Origin: an uncultured Campylobacter sp.
GTDB taxonomy: Bacteria > Campylobacterota > Campylobacteria > Campylobacterales > Campylobacteraceae
Reading direction: 5' to 3'
Assembly (NCBI RefSeq): GCF_938030685.1
Contig: NZ_CALHHX010000168.1
Span: forward strand, 7,743-71,742
DNA length: 64,000 nucleotides
The notes beneath the pieces were generated by a model. It was not told where the DNA came from. It saw nothing but the letters and a program-made list of their open reading frames with translations, and did no database searches. Numbering within the stretch: the first letter of the stretch is position 1; each line of letters begins with the position of its first letter. The translations under genes were made by a program, and so were the position numbers. Below are positions 52,610 through 63,397 of the stretch, one piece after another.

Positions 52610-54847
52610 ATGGCAGAATATAAAAAGCTCTGGATGACGCTTGTAGCGGTACTCATCGTGGGCTTTAGTTTCTTGGGTTTTTACGGCGGCGAGGTGTATA
52701 GGCAGTCTCCGCCGGTGGTAAAATTTACCGATGCTAGCGGAGCTGAGCTAATCAGTACCGAGCGCATTTACCGCGGGCAGGAGGCCTGGCAGAGCATCGG
52801 CGGTATGCAGGTGGGCTCTATCTGGGGTCACGGAGCGTATCAAGCGCCCGATTGGAGCGCGGATTGGCTGCATAAGGAGCTGGTCGCGTTTATGGATATC
52901 AAGGCGCAGGAGCGTTTCGGCGTGAAATTTGACGCCTTAAATGACGAGCAAAAGGCGCAGATCAAGGCGCTTACCAAGGCCGAGTATCGCACCAATACCG
53001 TAAAAGACGGCACCGTCAAGCTAAGCGATGATCGCTTGAAGGCTATGGCGGTCGTAAAAGACGAGTACATGGGCGTTTTCGGAAACGATCCGCGCTTTAA
53101 AAAGCTTCGCGAGGATTACGCGATGAAGGAAAACACGCTCGCAAACGAGCAACACCGCGCCGAGCTCGTGGATTTCATCTTTTGGACTGCTTGGGCTGTT
53201 TCTACGGATCGTCCGAGCGGAGAGGCGACCTATACTAATAACTGGCCGCACGAGCCGCTGATAGACAATGTCCCTACCACGGAAAACGTCATTTGGACAA
53301 TCATAAGCCTCGTTGTTTTGCTTACCGGCATCGGCTTGTTGGTTTGGTTCGGAAATTTCTACGGCAAAAAGGACGAGGATTTCGAGGCTCCTGCGAAGCT
53401 AAACGCCGATCCGATCGCCGCTTTAGCGCTTACGCCGTCGCAAAAGGCGCTCGGCAAGTACCTTTTCGTAGCGATTGCATTGTTTGCATTTCAAGCCTTC
53501 ATCGGCGGCTTTGTTGCGCACTACACGATCGAGGGTCAGTCCTTTTTCGGGCTTGATATTTCGCAATATATCCCTTACTCGCTAGCTCGCACCTGGCACG
53601 TGCAGGCGTCCATTTTCTGGATCGCTACGGGCTTTTTGGCGGCGGGATTGTTTCTAGCGCCGATCATCAACGGCGGCAAGGATCCTAAATTTCAAAAGCT
53701 CGGCGTGGACGTGCTTTTCTACGCGCTTCTTTTCTTGGTCGTTGGCAGCTTCGCGGGCGAATACATGGCTATTGCGGGTAAGATGGATCCAAGCAGCAGT
53801 TTCTGGATCGGACATCAAGGATACGAGTATTTAGATCTCGGTAGAATTTGGCAGCTGATACTATTTGTGGGCCTTGTGATCTGGATGGTACTCGTGCTTC
53901 GCGGCTTTATCGCGGGCTTTAGAGCCGAGGGCGATAAGAATTTATTGGCGATCTTTACCGCTTCGGTTATCGCCGTGGGGCTTTTTTACGGCGCGGGACT
54001 ATTTTACGGACAGCGCTCGCCGATCCCTGTGATGGAGTATTGGCGCTGGTGGGTCGTGCACCTTTGGGTCGAAGGATTTTTCGAGGTTTTCGCGACGGCG
54101 TCTTTGGCGTTCGTGTTCGCATCCTTGGGCTTAGTAAGTAAGAAATTTGCCACCTACACCTCGATTGCTAGCGCGTCGATTTTCCTAATCGGCGGAATTC
54201 CTGGTACCTTCCACCACCTCTATTTTGCGGGCACTACTACGCCGATAATGGCTGTGGGTGCGAGCTTCTCGGCGCTTGAGGTCGTGCCTTTGGTGCTTTT
54301 GGGCTCGGAGGCGTTTCACTATTACAAGCTTCAATTCGCGCAGGATTGGGCTAAGCGTCTAAAATGGCCGCTTTACTGCTTCATCGCCGTGGCGTTTTGG
54401 AATATGCTGGGCGCGGGCGTTTTCGGCTTTTTGATCAACCCGCCGCTTGCGCTATTTTACATCCAGGGCTTAAACACCACCGCGGTGCACGCTCATACGG
54501 CGCTATTTGGTGTATACGGCTTTTTGGCGCTCGGCTTCGTATGGCTCGTGGCGCTGTATATCTACAGAGAAAAGAGCTTTGACGATACGCTTATGAAGAT
54601 CGGCTTTTGGGCGCTTAACGCGGGTCTGCTTCTAATGGTGCTGATTTCGCTATTGCCTGTCGGAATTTTGCAGGCATTCGCGGCGATCGATGTTGGTATG
54701 TGGTACGCAAGAAGCGCGGAATTCTTGCAAAAAGACAGCCTCTACGGGCTCCGTTGGGCGCGCATCATTGGCGATACGATCTTTTTGGTAGGAAGCGTGT
54801 GCTTCTTGATTCAAATCGTGCGAATGATATTCTCACGCGCTAAATAG
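52610..54847 (+). CDS. norB: Quinol-dependent nitric oxide reductase
   Basis: The 745-residue protein is a qNOR: a fused NorC-like N-terminal domain (without a haem CxxCH) after the first helix, GEVYRQSPPVVKFTDASGAELIS, then twelve or so helices of the haem-copper type. Haem and non-haem iron ligands are visible as His in RTWHVQASIFW, WWVVHLWVEGFFEVFATASLAF (His and the essential Glu), FHHLYFAGTTT and HAHTALFGVYGFL. It takes electrons from menaquinol to reduce NO to N2O, giving NO detoxification or denitrification. The start ATG at 52610 follows AAAGGAGTGAAA; the upstream in-frame GTG is inside that site. No nitrite reductase gene is nearby. A strong terminator follows at 54876. Confidence 0.94.
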   Translation: MAEYKKLWMTLVAVLIVGFSFLGFYGGEVYRQSPPVVKFTDASGAELISTERIYRGQEAWQSIGGMQVGSIWGHGAYQAPDWSADWLHKELVAFMDIKAQERFGVKFDALNDEQKAQIKALTKAEYRTNTVKDGTVKLSDDRLKAMAVVKDEYMGVFGNDPRFKKLREDYAMKENTLANEQHRAELVDFIFWTAWAVSTDRPSGEATYTNNWPHEPLIDNVPTTENVIWTIISLVVLLTGIGLLVWFGNFYGKKDEDFEAPAKLNADPIAALALTPSQKALGKYLFVAIALFAFQAFIGGFVAHYTIEGQSFFGLDISQYIPYSLARTWHVQASIFWIATGFLAAGLFLAPIINGGKDPKFQKLGVDVLFYALLFLVVGSFAGEYMAIAGKMDPSSSFWIGHQGYEYLDLGRIWQLILFVGLVIWMVLVLRGFIAGFRAEGDKNLLAIFTASVIAVGLFYGAGLFYGQRSPIPVMEYWRWWVVHLWVEGFFEVFATASLAFVFASLGLVSKKFATYTSIASASIFLIGGIPGTFHHLYFAGTTTPIMAVGASFSALEVVPLVLLGSEAFHYYKLQFAQDWAKRLKWPLYCFIAVAFWNMLGAGVFGFLINPPLALFYIQGLNTTAVHAHTALFGVYGFLALGFVWLVALYIYREKSFDDTLMKIGFWALNAGLLLMVLISLLPVGILQAFAAIDVGMWYARSAEFLQKDSLYGLRWARIIGDTIFLVGSVCFLIQIVRMIFSRAK

Positions 54848-54875
54848 AGCCTTCGCGAGCTCTTATCGCTTGTTT

Positions 54876-54911
54876 GCCTCGCAGGAATTTTATATTCTTG
54901 CGAGGCTTTTT
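54876..54911 (+). terminator. Rho-independent terminator of norB
   Basis: GCCTCGCAGGAAT (54876-54888) pairs with ATTCTTGCGAGGC (54894-54906), a 13-pair stem with one G-T pair and a five-base loop, followed at once by TTTTT. It is 29 bases past the norB stop and is the clearest intrinsic terminator in the window. Confidence 0.85.
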
Positions 54912-55134
54912 AAATTTTACTCGGCTTTGCGCGAGCCTTTTGTGCGTTAGCTTTTGGCGCAAAGGGTAGCCGTGCGAACCTTTTGCCGCAGACGATATCC
55001 GCGCGAGCTTTAAGCTTAGCCGTAAATTGCGCTAAATCTTTAAAATTTTAAAATTTCATCCTCTTAAATTTACCCGAGCCAAATTTTAAATTTGCTACAA
55101 TTACCGCCGAAATTTCAATCTCAAGGAGTGGAAA

Positions 55135-55578
55135 ATGGGTGTGCGAGAGCAAATTTTAGAAGACATTAAAACGGCGATGAAGAGCGGCGATCACTTCCGT
55201 AGAGACAGCCTGAGGATGCTTAACGCCGCGCTTAAACAGGTCGAGGTGGACGAGCGCATCAGCCTTAGCGACGAGCGCGTCTTTAGCATACTTCAAAGCG
55301 AGATCAAGCGCCGAAACGACTCCGTGCAGCAGTACCGCGCGGGCGGTCGCGACGATCTGGCGAAAAAAGAGCAGGGCGAGATCGAGATCATCGCGTCTTA
55401 TCTGCCCGCGCAGCTAGGCGATACCGAGCTTGCCGCTGCGGTTGGCTCGTTAATCGCACAGCTCGGCGCTAGCGGCGCAAAGGATATGGGGCGCGTGATG
55501 AAAGCCGCCAAGGAAGCGCTCGGCTCAAGCGTGGACGGCAAGCGGCTGAGCGATGCAGTCAAAGCGGCACTGAAGTAG
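55135..55578 (+). CDS. GatB/YqeY domain protein
   Basis: The 147-residue protein is a stand-alone YqeY, the tRNA-binding tail domain of the GatB amidotransferase subunit. It shows REQILEDIKTAMKSGDHFRRDSLRMLNAALKQVEVDERI, SILQSEIKRRNDSVQQYRAGGRDDLAKKEQGEIEIIASYLPAQL, and DMGRVMKAAKEALGSSVDGKRLSDAVKAAL. All are helical. Its precise role is unsettled, with proposed links to tRNA handling. AAGGAGTGGAAA precedes the ATG. It stands alone with a short upstream spacer that includes an AAATTTTAAAATTT box. Confidence 0.9.
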   Translation: MGVREQILEDIKTAMKSGDHFRRDSLRMLNAALKQVEVDERISLSDERVFSILQSEIKRRNDSVQQYRAGGRDDLAKKEQGEIEIIASYLPAQLGDTELAAAVGSLIAQLGASGAKDMGRVMKAAKEALGSSVDGKRLSDAVKAALK

Positions 55579-55711
55579 CCTGCGTTTGAGGCTAAATTTA
55601 AGTCCGGCTACGGCTAAATTGTATCGACGTAAAATTTCGCTGCTGAAATTTTTTAAGATAGAGCTTTGGCTGCGGAATTTATACGCTAATTTAAAATTTT
55701 AAAGGATTATC

Positions 55712-56341
55712 ATGAAAAAATTTATCGCGGTTTTACTAGCTGTCCTGCTTGTGGGGTGCCAGTGCAAACAAAACGTAGTGCCTGGGGCGAACGAAACGCC
55801 CGAAAAGATAACGGCATTTTTCATAAACGATGGCAAGGAATACATCGTAGGCGAGAAACTCAGCTATGTCCTAACGAACGGCTCGTCGCTTAAGAATATC
55901 TCGGAATTTTACGATGGCGGATACGCCAAAGGGCTTAAGCGCGAGTTTGTGCGGATCGAAGTAACCGATGCTAAAAACGGCGAGGCGCGCGGTAGCTTCA
56001 GTGCTTTTTTAAACTCTGCCGCAGGAGCAGACGTCGCCAAAATCAAAGCTCTAGCGAACCGCATCGAAATCGATGAGAAAAAGGGCGAGATTGAAGCGAT
56101 TTTCTACTTCGATGCGCGCGTCGTGCAGATCAAAAATCTTAGCGAAATAATGAAGCCAAGCGATAGGCTGCGCTCTCCGATACCCGCTCACATCGAGGTT
56201 AGGCCTGAACGCTGCGAGGGCAACGTCCTATTGGATACGTTAGGCGTAATCGTGGCTATACCGGTGGTAATCGTGGGCGTAGTGCTATTTCTGCCCGTCG
56301 GGGCGATGGAGGCGCTTGCGATGCAGCATAGCCCGCGATAA
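55712..56341 (+). CDS. Predicted lipoprotein, unknown
   Basis: The 209-residue protein starts MKKFIAVLLAVLLVGCQCKQ, with a lipobox (LVGC) and a second cysteine right after, so it should be lipid-anchored. Residues about 25-165 look like a beta-rich soluble domain (NDGKEYIVGEKLSYVLTNGSSL, KAEVRIE-like). Near the end is a hydrophobic stretch, LGVIVAIPVVIVGVVLFLPVG, that could be a membrane helix, an unusual combination with a lipid anchor. The ribosome site AAAGGATTATC precedes the ATG. I recognise no family. Confidence 0.65.
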   Translation: MKKFIAVLLAVLLVGCQCKQNVVPGANETPEKITAFFINDGKEYIVGEKLSYVLTNGSSLKNISEFYDGGYAKGLKREFVRIEVTDAKNGEARGSFSAFLNSAAGADVAKIKALANRIEIDEKKGEIEAIFYFDARVVQIKNLSEIMKPSDRLRSPIPAHIEVRPERCEGNVLLDTLGVIVAIPVVIVGVVLFLPVGAMEALAMQHSPR

Positions 56342-56393
56342 TAAAAGCCGTAAAATTCCGTATCTTGCAGCGAAACTTACAATGTAATGATCG

Positions 56394-57029
56394 ATGAAGC
56401 TCGGCGAAATTTGGTATAACTTAGATCGCAAGTTCGATCTATTTATGATCGCATTTTATTTGGCGGCGATGTGGTACGGATTTCTTTTTAGCTTGAATCC
56501 TAAAAGCTTAGATGATCTGAAAATCGCAAATGGAATAATCATGGATGTCGGAAGCGATGATGGGCGCGAATATATGCAGATTTTTACGGATGAGCGCAAA
56601 TTTATCAAAGTCTTTTTAAATGGCGATACGGATAACTTAACCTCCTTTTATAAAAATAAAATTTTGCTCAATGCAGCAATTGCTGAAGCTAATTTCAAGC
56701 GGTTAGGAGCGGATGAGTGGCAAGGTGTAAATATCAAGCCTTCCATCTCGCTAATCGCATACGAATGGCTGGAAGGAAAGCGAGTTAAAGCTTGGTATCA
56801 AAGCCGTCCGTTTCCGTTTCAGGGTCGCGGCACGGCATATCAAGTTTTATTTTTAGATTATAATGCAAGCGCCGATCCGCCGCAACGCGAGTATCTGATG
56901 AAATTCAGATATGACAAATACGCTACGACGGATGATAAATTTACGGCTATGGTATTTGGAGCTTTGACGCTCATTTTTCTTGCGATTATGGCGGGTAAAT
57001 TTTATCAAGCATGGCGCCAACTGCAATAA
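56394..57029 (+). CDS. Membrane protein with two helices, DUF3592-like layout
   Basis: The 211-residue protein has a helix near the N-terminus (LFMIAFYLAAMWYGFLFSL) and another at the C-terminus (FTAMVFGALTLIFLAIMAGKFY), with a soluble part of about 150 residues between. The outline is shared with DUF3592-type proteins, but I see no diagnostic motif. The middle part has IIMDVGSDDGREYMQIFTDE and YQVLFLDYNASADPPQREYLMKF, an exposed beta-rich domain. The start ATG at 56394 has no strong ribosome site. It follows the 55712 lipoprotein gene by 52 bases on the same strand, so the two may be one unit. Confidence 0.55.
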   Translation: MKLGEIWYNLDRKFDLFMIAFYLAAMWYGFLFSLNPKSLDDLKIANGIIMDVGSDDGREYMQIFTDERKFIKVFLNGDTDNLTSFYKNKILLNAAIAEANFKRLGADEWQGVNIKPSISLIAYEWLEGKRVKAWYQSRPFPFQGRGTAYQVLFLDYNASADPPQREYLMKFRYDKYATTDDKFTAMVFGALTLIFLAIMAGKFYQAWRQLQ

Positions 57030-57384
57030 ACATTGCGCCGCGGAATTTTAAGTAGCATCGGATAGCCTGAAAACACGGCGCGCAGCATCGATACGAAGCA
57101 CTTTAAAAGACGCTAGGCTTGCGGCGTGCATTTCATTGCGGATAGCGGCGGCGCGAGCAGGATAAGCTTACGGCGATAAATTTAAATCGTCATCAAAAGA
57201 CAGATCGAAACGAGATTTAAAATTTTGATAAATAGCTTGCGCCGAGTTTTGAAATTTTGCGACTCTAGCTACCCCGGCTAGCGCTAAATTTTAAAATTTA
57301 AACTGCGCGAGATTTCAAAATTTTAAATCTCGCGCTCGTTTAGCAGTATCCATAGAATTCCAAACGTCAAATGGGACGGATGGA
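57030..57384. other. Gene-free spacer
   Basis: The spacer between convergent genes has no supported open frame. It contains AAATTTTAAAATTT boxes near 57287 and 57318 and a GCGCGAGATTTCAAAATT / AAATCTCGCGC inverted pair around 57305-57337, which could act as a loose bidirectional terminator (arms GCGCGAGATTT and AAATCTCGCGC). Confidence 0.45.
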
Positions 57385-59631
57385 CTAAAATAGCCCTTTG
57401 AGCAGCCCCTTAACCACGTCCGATTTTTCCTTTTTAGCGTCGTTTTTGCTGCTGTTATCGTCCTTTTTGACGCCGAAAAGCTTGTCGATGCCCTTGCCGA
57501 TCTGCTTGTCGAGCTTGCCCTTTAGATAGTCCGATTGGATATTGTATTTCGGCTCTTTAATCGTGCCGGTGATGTTTATTTCAAGATCGGTTTTTTCGAT
57601 GTTTGCCTTAACCGGCACCGAAATCGCGCCCGTTTTACTATCCAGCGTGCCGTCCGTTACGTTTAGCTTGCTTTTTTGCGCGCTCATATCGGCGTTGAAA
57701 TTTATCAAATTTTGCTTGATCGTGCCGTTTACTTTGGCGTCGTTATAGACCTCACCGCCTAGATCACGACCTAAAATTTTGCCGATTTTATCGATCAATC
57801 CGCCGCTAGGAAGGCGACCGTTATTGATGATCGCGTCGAATTTTCCGCTGTGCGAGCTAGTATTATACGTAAGATTTGCATTGCCCGTGCCGTCGTAGAC
57901 GTGATCGATATTTAGAAGCGTCGTAAGCTCTTTGACGATAAAATTTTGGATTTTAAAATTTGCCTCATCGCCCGCGATCTGTCCGTTCAGCTCACCGCCC
58001 GCGACCTTGGAATTTATGGTCGCAAACAGGCTCTTGCCGTCGTGCGAAAGCTCGCCGGTCGCGGCAATCTTGCCGTTTAGTCTACGATTTAGAAAAAACT
58101 CCAGTCGCTGCAGGCTCGGGATCAACAGCGCGTAGTTCGCCTTAAGCGCTTTGTTTTTGAGCTCGTAGGTGCCGTTTAGGCTCTGAAGCTGCGCTAGATC
58201 GGAGTTTGCGCTAGCGCTAAAGGTCGCGACTGAGTTTTTGATATTTGTCTGCGCCTGCGCGTCCGCTTTTAGATCGCTCGGGAAGTTCTTGTCCGTCGCG
58301 CCGTCTAAAAATTTCTTAAAAATTACTCCGTTAGCGAGCGAAATTTGCGCCGTACCGTTGATGCCGTCCTTTAAGCTTAACTTCGCATCGCCGTTTATCG
58401 TGCCGTTTCCGATCGCGTTGCCGTAAAACAGAGCCGAAAGCACGGCCAGATTTAGATTGCTAGCCTTAAGCTTTAGATCGCTTAAATTTCCGCTCGCATT
58501 CAGGTTGCCGCCCATCGCGTTTAGATTTAAGCTTAGATTTTTAAGTTCGTTCTGCGCTAGAGCCGCGCTAAGCTCGCCGTTTGCCTTGCCTTGCAGCTTC
58601 ACTCCCAGGACGTTTTGCAGCGCGGCTAGATCGTTTGCATTTAGCTTCGCGGACAGCTCGCCGTTTTTGTTTTTCAGGTCAAATTTGGCCTCCGCATCCG
58701 CTTTAAGCGCGTCTTTAAACGCTGAAATTTGCGAGTTTGAAAGCTCAAGCGTAGAAAAATCGGTCTTTAAATTTCCGTTTGCTTTAACGTCGCCCGAAAT
58801 TTTGCGCCCGATAAGGCTTTCGAGCTTCGCTAGATCGGGCAAATTCAGATTAAAATCGGAATTTAAAGTTTTGTTTTTCAGATCAAATTCCGATTTTTCG
58901 GCGCTGATCTTACCTAGCGTCGAATCGATCTTGCTTGCTGCTCGCAAGATGTCATTTTGCGCCGTGATGTCCGAATTCAACGTGATCTGCACGCCCTTTG
59001 GGATGGAGATATTCATATCTTTAAACGCAGATTCGTTTAGGATCAAATTTGAACTCTTGATACTCGCGTTGCCATCTGCGCCGCCGCCGCTAGCCTTGAT
59101 ATCTGAGAGAATGTCGATATTTCCTTTGGCGTAGATCGGCAGCGAGGCTACGGCAAGGGCCTTTTCGATGTTTAGAGCTTTAGCATCGATTTGCAGATCA
59201 AGTGGCTTGAGGTCTTTTAAATTTGCTAAAAATTTTACGTTGCTATCAAAAATCCGCCCGCTGCCGTTGATGCCGAATTTGTCAAGATCGCCTAAAATTT
59301 GCCCTTTGAGGCTTAGCTCTTCGCTCGTTTTTATGCCGAGCTTGGCTAGATCGTGCGCGTTTGCGTCGTAGTTAAGATCGAAAGAGCGCGCAAAAAGCGA
59401 GTATTTGCCCTTTACGTTTACGCTCGCAGCATCATTTACGTTGGCGCTGATGTCCAGATCGCCGAAATTTAGATCGAATTTCTCAAGCTTCACATCAAGG
59501 CCGCTTTTTTCTTTGATCAAATTTTCTATATAAGGCTTAGCAAGATGGTTGCCAAAATCGCTGAAAAATAGGCAGCCCGCGCCTACTATAAGCAGGATTA
59601 AAATTCCTGCGATTATGCCGAAAATTTTCAT
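57385..59631 (-). CDS. AsmA-family envelope protein
   Basis: The 748-residue protein has one N-terminal helix (MKIFGIIAGILILLIVGAGCLFF) and a huge periplasmic part with the AsmA beginning ...LAKPYIENLIKEKSGLDVKLEKFDLNFGDLD. The middle is a repetitive set of beta-strand units with alternating Asn, Ala, Lys, Leu and Asp (LNANDLAALQNVLGVKLQGKANGELSA and similar), likely a long groove. The C-terminal domain has FDAIINNGRLPSGGLIDKIGKILG, a feature of AsmA_2-type proteins. Members carry lipids between membranes or help outer-membrane assembly. It is downstream-convergent with the two-helix protein. The phospholipid role is an inference from the family. Confidence 0.82.
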   Translation of the reverse strand: MKIFGIIAGILILLIVGAGCLFFSDFGNHLAKPYIENLIKEKSGLDVKLEKFDLNFGDLDISANVNDAASVNVKGKYSLFARSFDLNYDANAHDLAKLGIKTSEELSLKGQILGDLDKFGINGSGRIFDSNVKFLANLKDLKPLDLQIDAKALNIEKALAVASLPIYAKGNIDILSDIKASGGGADGNASIKSSNLILNESAFKDMNISIPKGVQITLNSDITAQNDILRAASKIDSTLGKISAEKSEFDLKNKTLNSDFNLNLPDLAKLESLIGRKISGDVKANGNLKTDFSTLELSNSQISAFKDALKADAEAKFDLKNKNGELSAKLNANDLAALQNVLGVKLQGKANGELSAALAQNELKNLSLNLNAMGGNLNASGNLSDLKLKASNLNLAVLSALFYGNAIGNGTINGDAKLSLKDGINGTAQISLANGVIFKKFLDGATDKNFPSDLKADAQAQTNIKNSVATFSASANSDLAQLQSLNGTYELKNKALKANYALLIPSLQRLEFFLNRRLNGKIAATGELSHDGKSLFATINSKVAGGELNGQIAGDEANFKIQNFIVKELTTLLNIDHVYDGTGNANLTYNTSSHSGKFDAIINNGRLPSGGLIDKIGKILGRDLGGEVYNDAKVNGTIKQNLINFNADMSAQKSKLNVTDGTLDSKTGAISVPVKANIEKTDLEINITGTIKEPKYNIQSDYLKGKLDKQIGKGIDKLFGVKKDDNSSKNDAKKEKSDVVKGLLKGLF

Positions 59632-59747
59632 TTCGTCCCCTTAAAAATTTAAAATTTGAGGGTATTATAGCCCTTAAAATTTAACGTTTAAAATCTCAAT
59701 ACTTGAGTTTAAATCACTAAAGTTTTATAAAAATTTTTCATAAACTA

Positions 59748-59776
59748 TTGACAAGATTTTAAATTTTGCATATAAT
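59748..59776 (+). promoter_or_regulatory. Sigma-70 promoter of groES-groEL
   Basis: TTGACA at 59748-59753 and TATAAT at 59771-59776 are both consensus and are 17 bases apart. The start point should lie about 59783, inside the CIRCE element. It is the strongest promoter in the window, and the -35 is unusually good for a campylobacter. Confidence 0.85.
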
Positions 59777-59777
59777 C

Positions 59778-59804
59778 TTAGCACTCAAACACATTGAGTG
59801 CCAA
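59778..59804 (+). promoter_or_regulatory. CIRCE operator (HrcA binding site)
   Basis: TTAGCACTC (59778-59786), a nine-base spacer and GAGTGCCAA (59796-59804) form the classic CIRCE inverted repeat, with one position off the consensus in the right arm (GAGTGCTAA). HrcA binding here would block the promoter just upstream and release it on heat shock. The hrcA gene is not in this window. Confidence 0.9.
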
Positions 59805-59837
59805 TTTTAGAAATCACAAATCAAAGAAAGGACTGAA

Positions 59838-60101
59838 ATGAAATTTCAACCACTTGGCAAGCGCGTTCTAATAGAGCGCGAGGAGGAGACCAAAAAGACC
59901 GCTTCGGGCATCATCATCCCCGACAATGCTTCAAAAGAGAAGCCTTCGACCGGCAAAATCGTAGCCGTCGGCAGCGAATGCGAGGGCGTGAAAAAGGGCG
60001 ATACCGTAGCGTTTGCAAAATACGCAGGTAGCGAGATTAGCTTAGACGATAAGAAATTTCTTATCTTAAATTTAGAAGACGTTTTAGGCATAATTAAATA
60101 A
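59838..60101 (+). CDS. groES: Co-chaperonin GroES
   Basis: The 87-residue protein forms the seven-membered lid of the GroEL chamber. It shows [43 protein letters not shown], with the mobile loop ([12 protein letters not shown]) that contacts GroEL, then [16 protein letters not shown]. It is slightly shorter than E. coli GroES (97). AGAAAGGACTGAA precedes the ATG. It is followed 12 bases later by groEL, and both are under the CIRCE promoter. Confidence 0.97.
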   Translation: MKFQPLGKRVLIEREEETKKTASGIIIPDNASKEKPSTGKIVAVGSECEGVKKGDTVAFAKYAGSEISLDDKKFLILNLEDVLGIIK

Positions 60102-61751
<1,650 letters not shown>

Positions 61752-61755
61752 CCCT

Positions 61756-61783
61756 CATAGGAGCGTCATTCGGCGTTCCTATG
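61756..61783 (+). terminator. Hairpin after groEL
   Basis: CATAGGAGCG (61756-61765) and CGTTCCTATG (61774-61783) pair over ten bases, with one G-T pair, around an eight-base loop, five bases past the groEL stop. There is no T tract (CCATTACAAC follows), so it may stabilise the 3' end or pair with Rho rather than act as a classic terminator. Confidence 0.5.
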
Positions 61784-62332
61784 CCATTACAACGGCGTGG
61801 TGAGATTTTACGGTGCCCCCGCAATGCCTTTGTGGCGATGCTTTTGCTATGCGCCGTAGAATGAGATGTGCCGCGTTTTGGATATGTCTAAGACGCGGCG
61901 ATTTATTATGAATTAACGATTAAGTGGTGTGATTTTTAGTCACTGCATGATCTTATAAATTTCGTATCTCATCGCAAATTTGCTGTTTTGCCGCTTTATC
62001 CTTTAATTTAAAAGCTTTATCTGAGCTTGCTTTTTACCTTAAGTTCTGACTTGCCACTCAAAATTTAAGCGCAGAATTCTAAAACTTTAAAATTTTCAGC
62101 TATCCCACCTAAACGCTTACAAGATAAAATTTTTTCGTGGCGTCATATTTTTGTTGTGATAAAATTTTATTGCCAGATAGAATCCTAGCTGCGGAATTTT
62201 TAAAGCTTAGCCTTTTGTTTGGCGATACGGCTTTGAATTAGAGCTGAGATTTCATAGCCTCACTCATTAAATTTAACGCGGCTTAATCTAAGCTTTGCTA
62301 AATTTCGCCTAAAATCCATGGAAAGGAAAACG
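61784..62332. other. Gene-free spacer
   Basis: The spacer between groEL and the cationic secreted protein gene is about 550 bases. No open frame with a ribosome site is visible. It contains AAAATTTT boxes near 62090, 62127 and 62163. Confidence 0.45.
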
Positions 62333-63397
62333 ATGAAAAATTTAGCTCGTATTTTTTTAATTGCGTTCATTTTGACGAGCTTTTCTGGCGCTTTTGCCGC
62401 GCAGCAAAACCATAAATCGCCCGCCGCGTTGCAAAACCATAAATCTAAAATTTCATCTCAAAATCTGCGAGCTAAAGATCATTCGAGTAAAAATACCTCG
62501 GTGAAATCCTCTGCTGAGCCACATGCTAAAAAACCTGCAAATGCTAAAAGTCTTTCAAATTCCAAGCTCACAAAAAATACGCGTGCGTCTAGGAATTTCG
62601 CTAAAAATTCCACGCAAAAAAGTGCGAAAAATTTTACTAAAAATCCCGGGCAAAATTTCGCATCGCATTCTGCGAGAAATAAAGCATCTAAGCGCCCGGC
62701 TAATCAATCAAGCAGCCAGAATGAAGCTAGCAAGAGTCTAGTTGCGACGCTGATGCGTTTGCCAAAGACCCGTATCTATGAGGACGAGGCGCCAAGCGCT
62801 CGCGATACCGCGCAAACTTACAGAGGTGCAGATATGCGGAGAAATGCAAGCGCGCAAACTCACGGAGGCGCGGATGAGCAGACTGGCAAAATCGTAGATG
62901 CACAAGCTCGCAAATTAACGACGACTCGAATTGCACAGCCGCAAGCTCTCCGCGTCTATAGTGCAACTCGTTCTGGCGCTATGGGGCATACAGCTGCATC
63001 TCATTCGAGCGCCACGAAGTATACGGCTCGTCAAAATGCCCGCGCGCCCTATCTTCCCACATCTGCTCGCTCTAGCCGTGCGATAGGGCGCCCTAGCGGT
63101 AGCGCGCTTAGTAAGATGTCGTCGCCAAAGCGGGGTAATGCGCTAGGGCAAGGTGCTGCGATGCGTTATGATGAGCGTTGGGCGAAGCCCGCTCCACAGC
63201 CTTACGAGCCTGCGCCTGAGACCGAGAAAAAGCGCGGGCTGATATTTTCGTCGCAGTGGGGCCCCGCCGCGCCGAAAAGCAAGTGGCAGCAGCACGAAGC
63301 CCCGACGGATGACGCTTCGTCGCGCAATGAGTCGGTGATGGATATGCTGCAGGACAAGATGAGCAGGGTCAAGGTGAATATGGAGCTAGTGCGCTAG
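62333..63397 (+). CDS. Strongly cationic, low-complexity secreted protein
   Basis: The protein of about 354 residues has a signal peptide (MKNLARIFLIAFILTSFSGAFAAQ). Residues about 25-130 are almost only Ser, Lys, Asn, Ala, Gln, Thr, Arg and His, with small echoes such as LQNHKS beside QQNHKS and the ARxxAKNSTQKSAKNFTKNPGQNF run. A central part has the double unit AQTYRGAD and AQTHGGAD. The C-terminal 75 residues look ordered: KRGLIFSSQWGPAAPKSKWQQ and MDMLQDKMSRVKVNMELVR. No family is recognised. It could bind DNA, lipopolysaccharide or peptidoglycan, but that is a guess from charge. I placed the start at 62333 (GGAAAGGAAAACG ahead). Confidence 0.7.
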   Translation: MKNLARIFLIAFILTSFSGAFAAQQNHKSPAALQNHKSKISSQNLRAKDHSSKNTSVKSSAEPHAKKPANAKSLSNSKLTKNTRASRNFAKNSTQKSAKNFTKNPGQNFASHSARNKASKRPANQSSSQNEASKSLVATLMRLPKTRIYEDEAPSARDTAQTYRGADMRRNASAQTHGGADEQTGKIVDAQARKLTTTRIAQPQALRVYSATRSGAMGHTAASHSSATKYTARQNARAPYLPTSARSSRAIGRPSGSALSKMSSPKRGNALGQGAAMRYDERWAKPAPQPYEPAPETEKKRGLIFSSQWGPAAPKSKWQQHEAPTDDASSRNESVMDMLQDKMSRVKVNMELVR

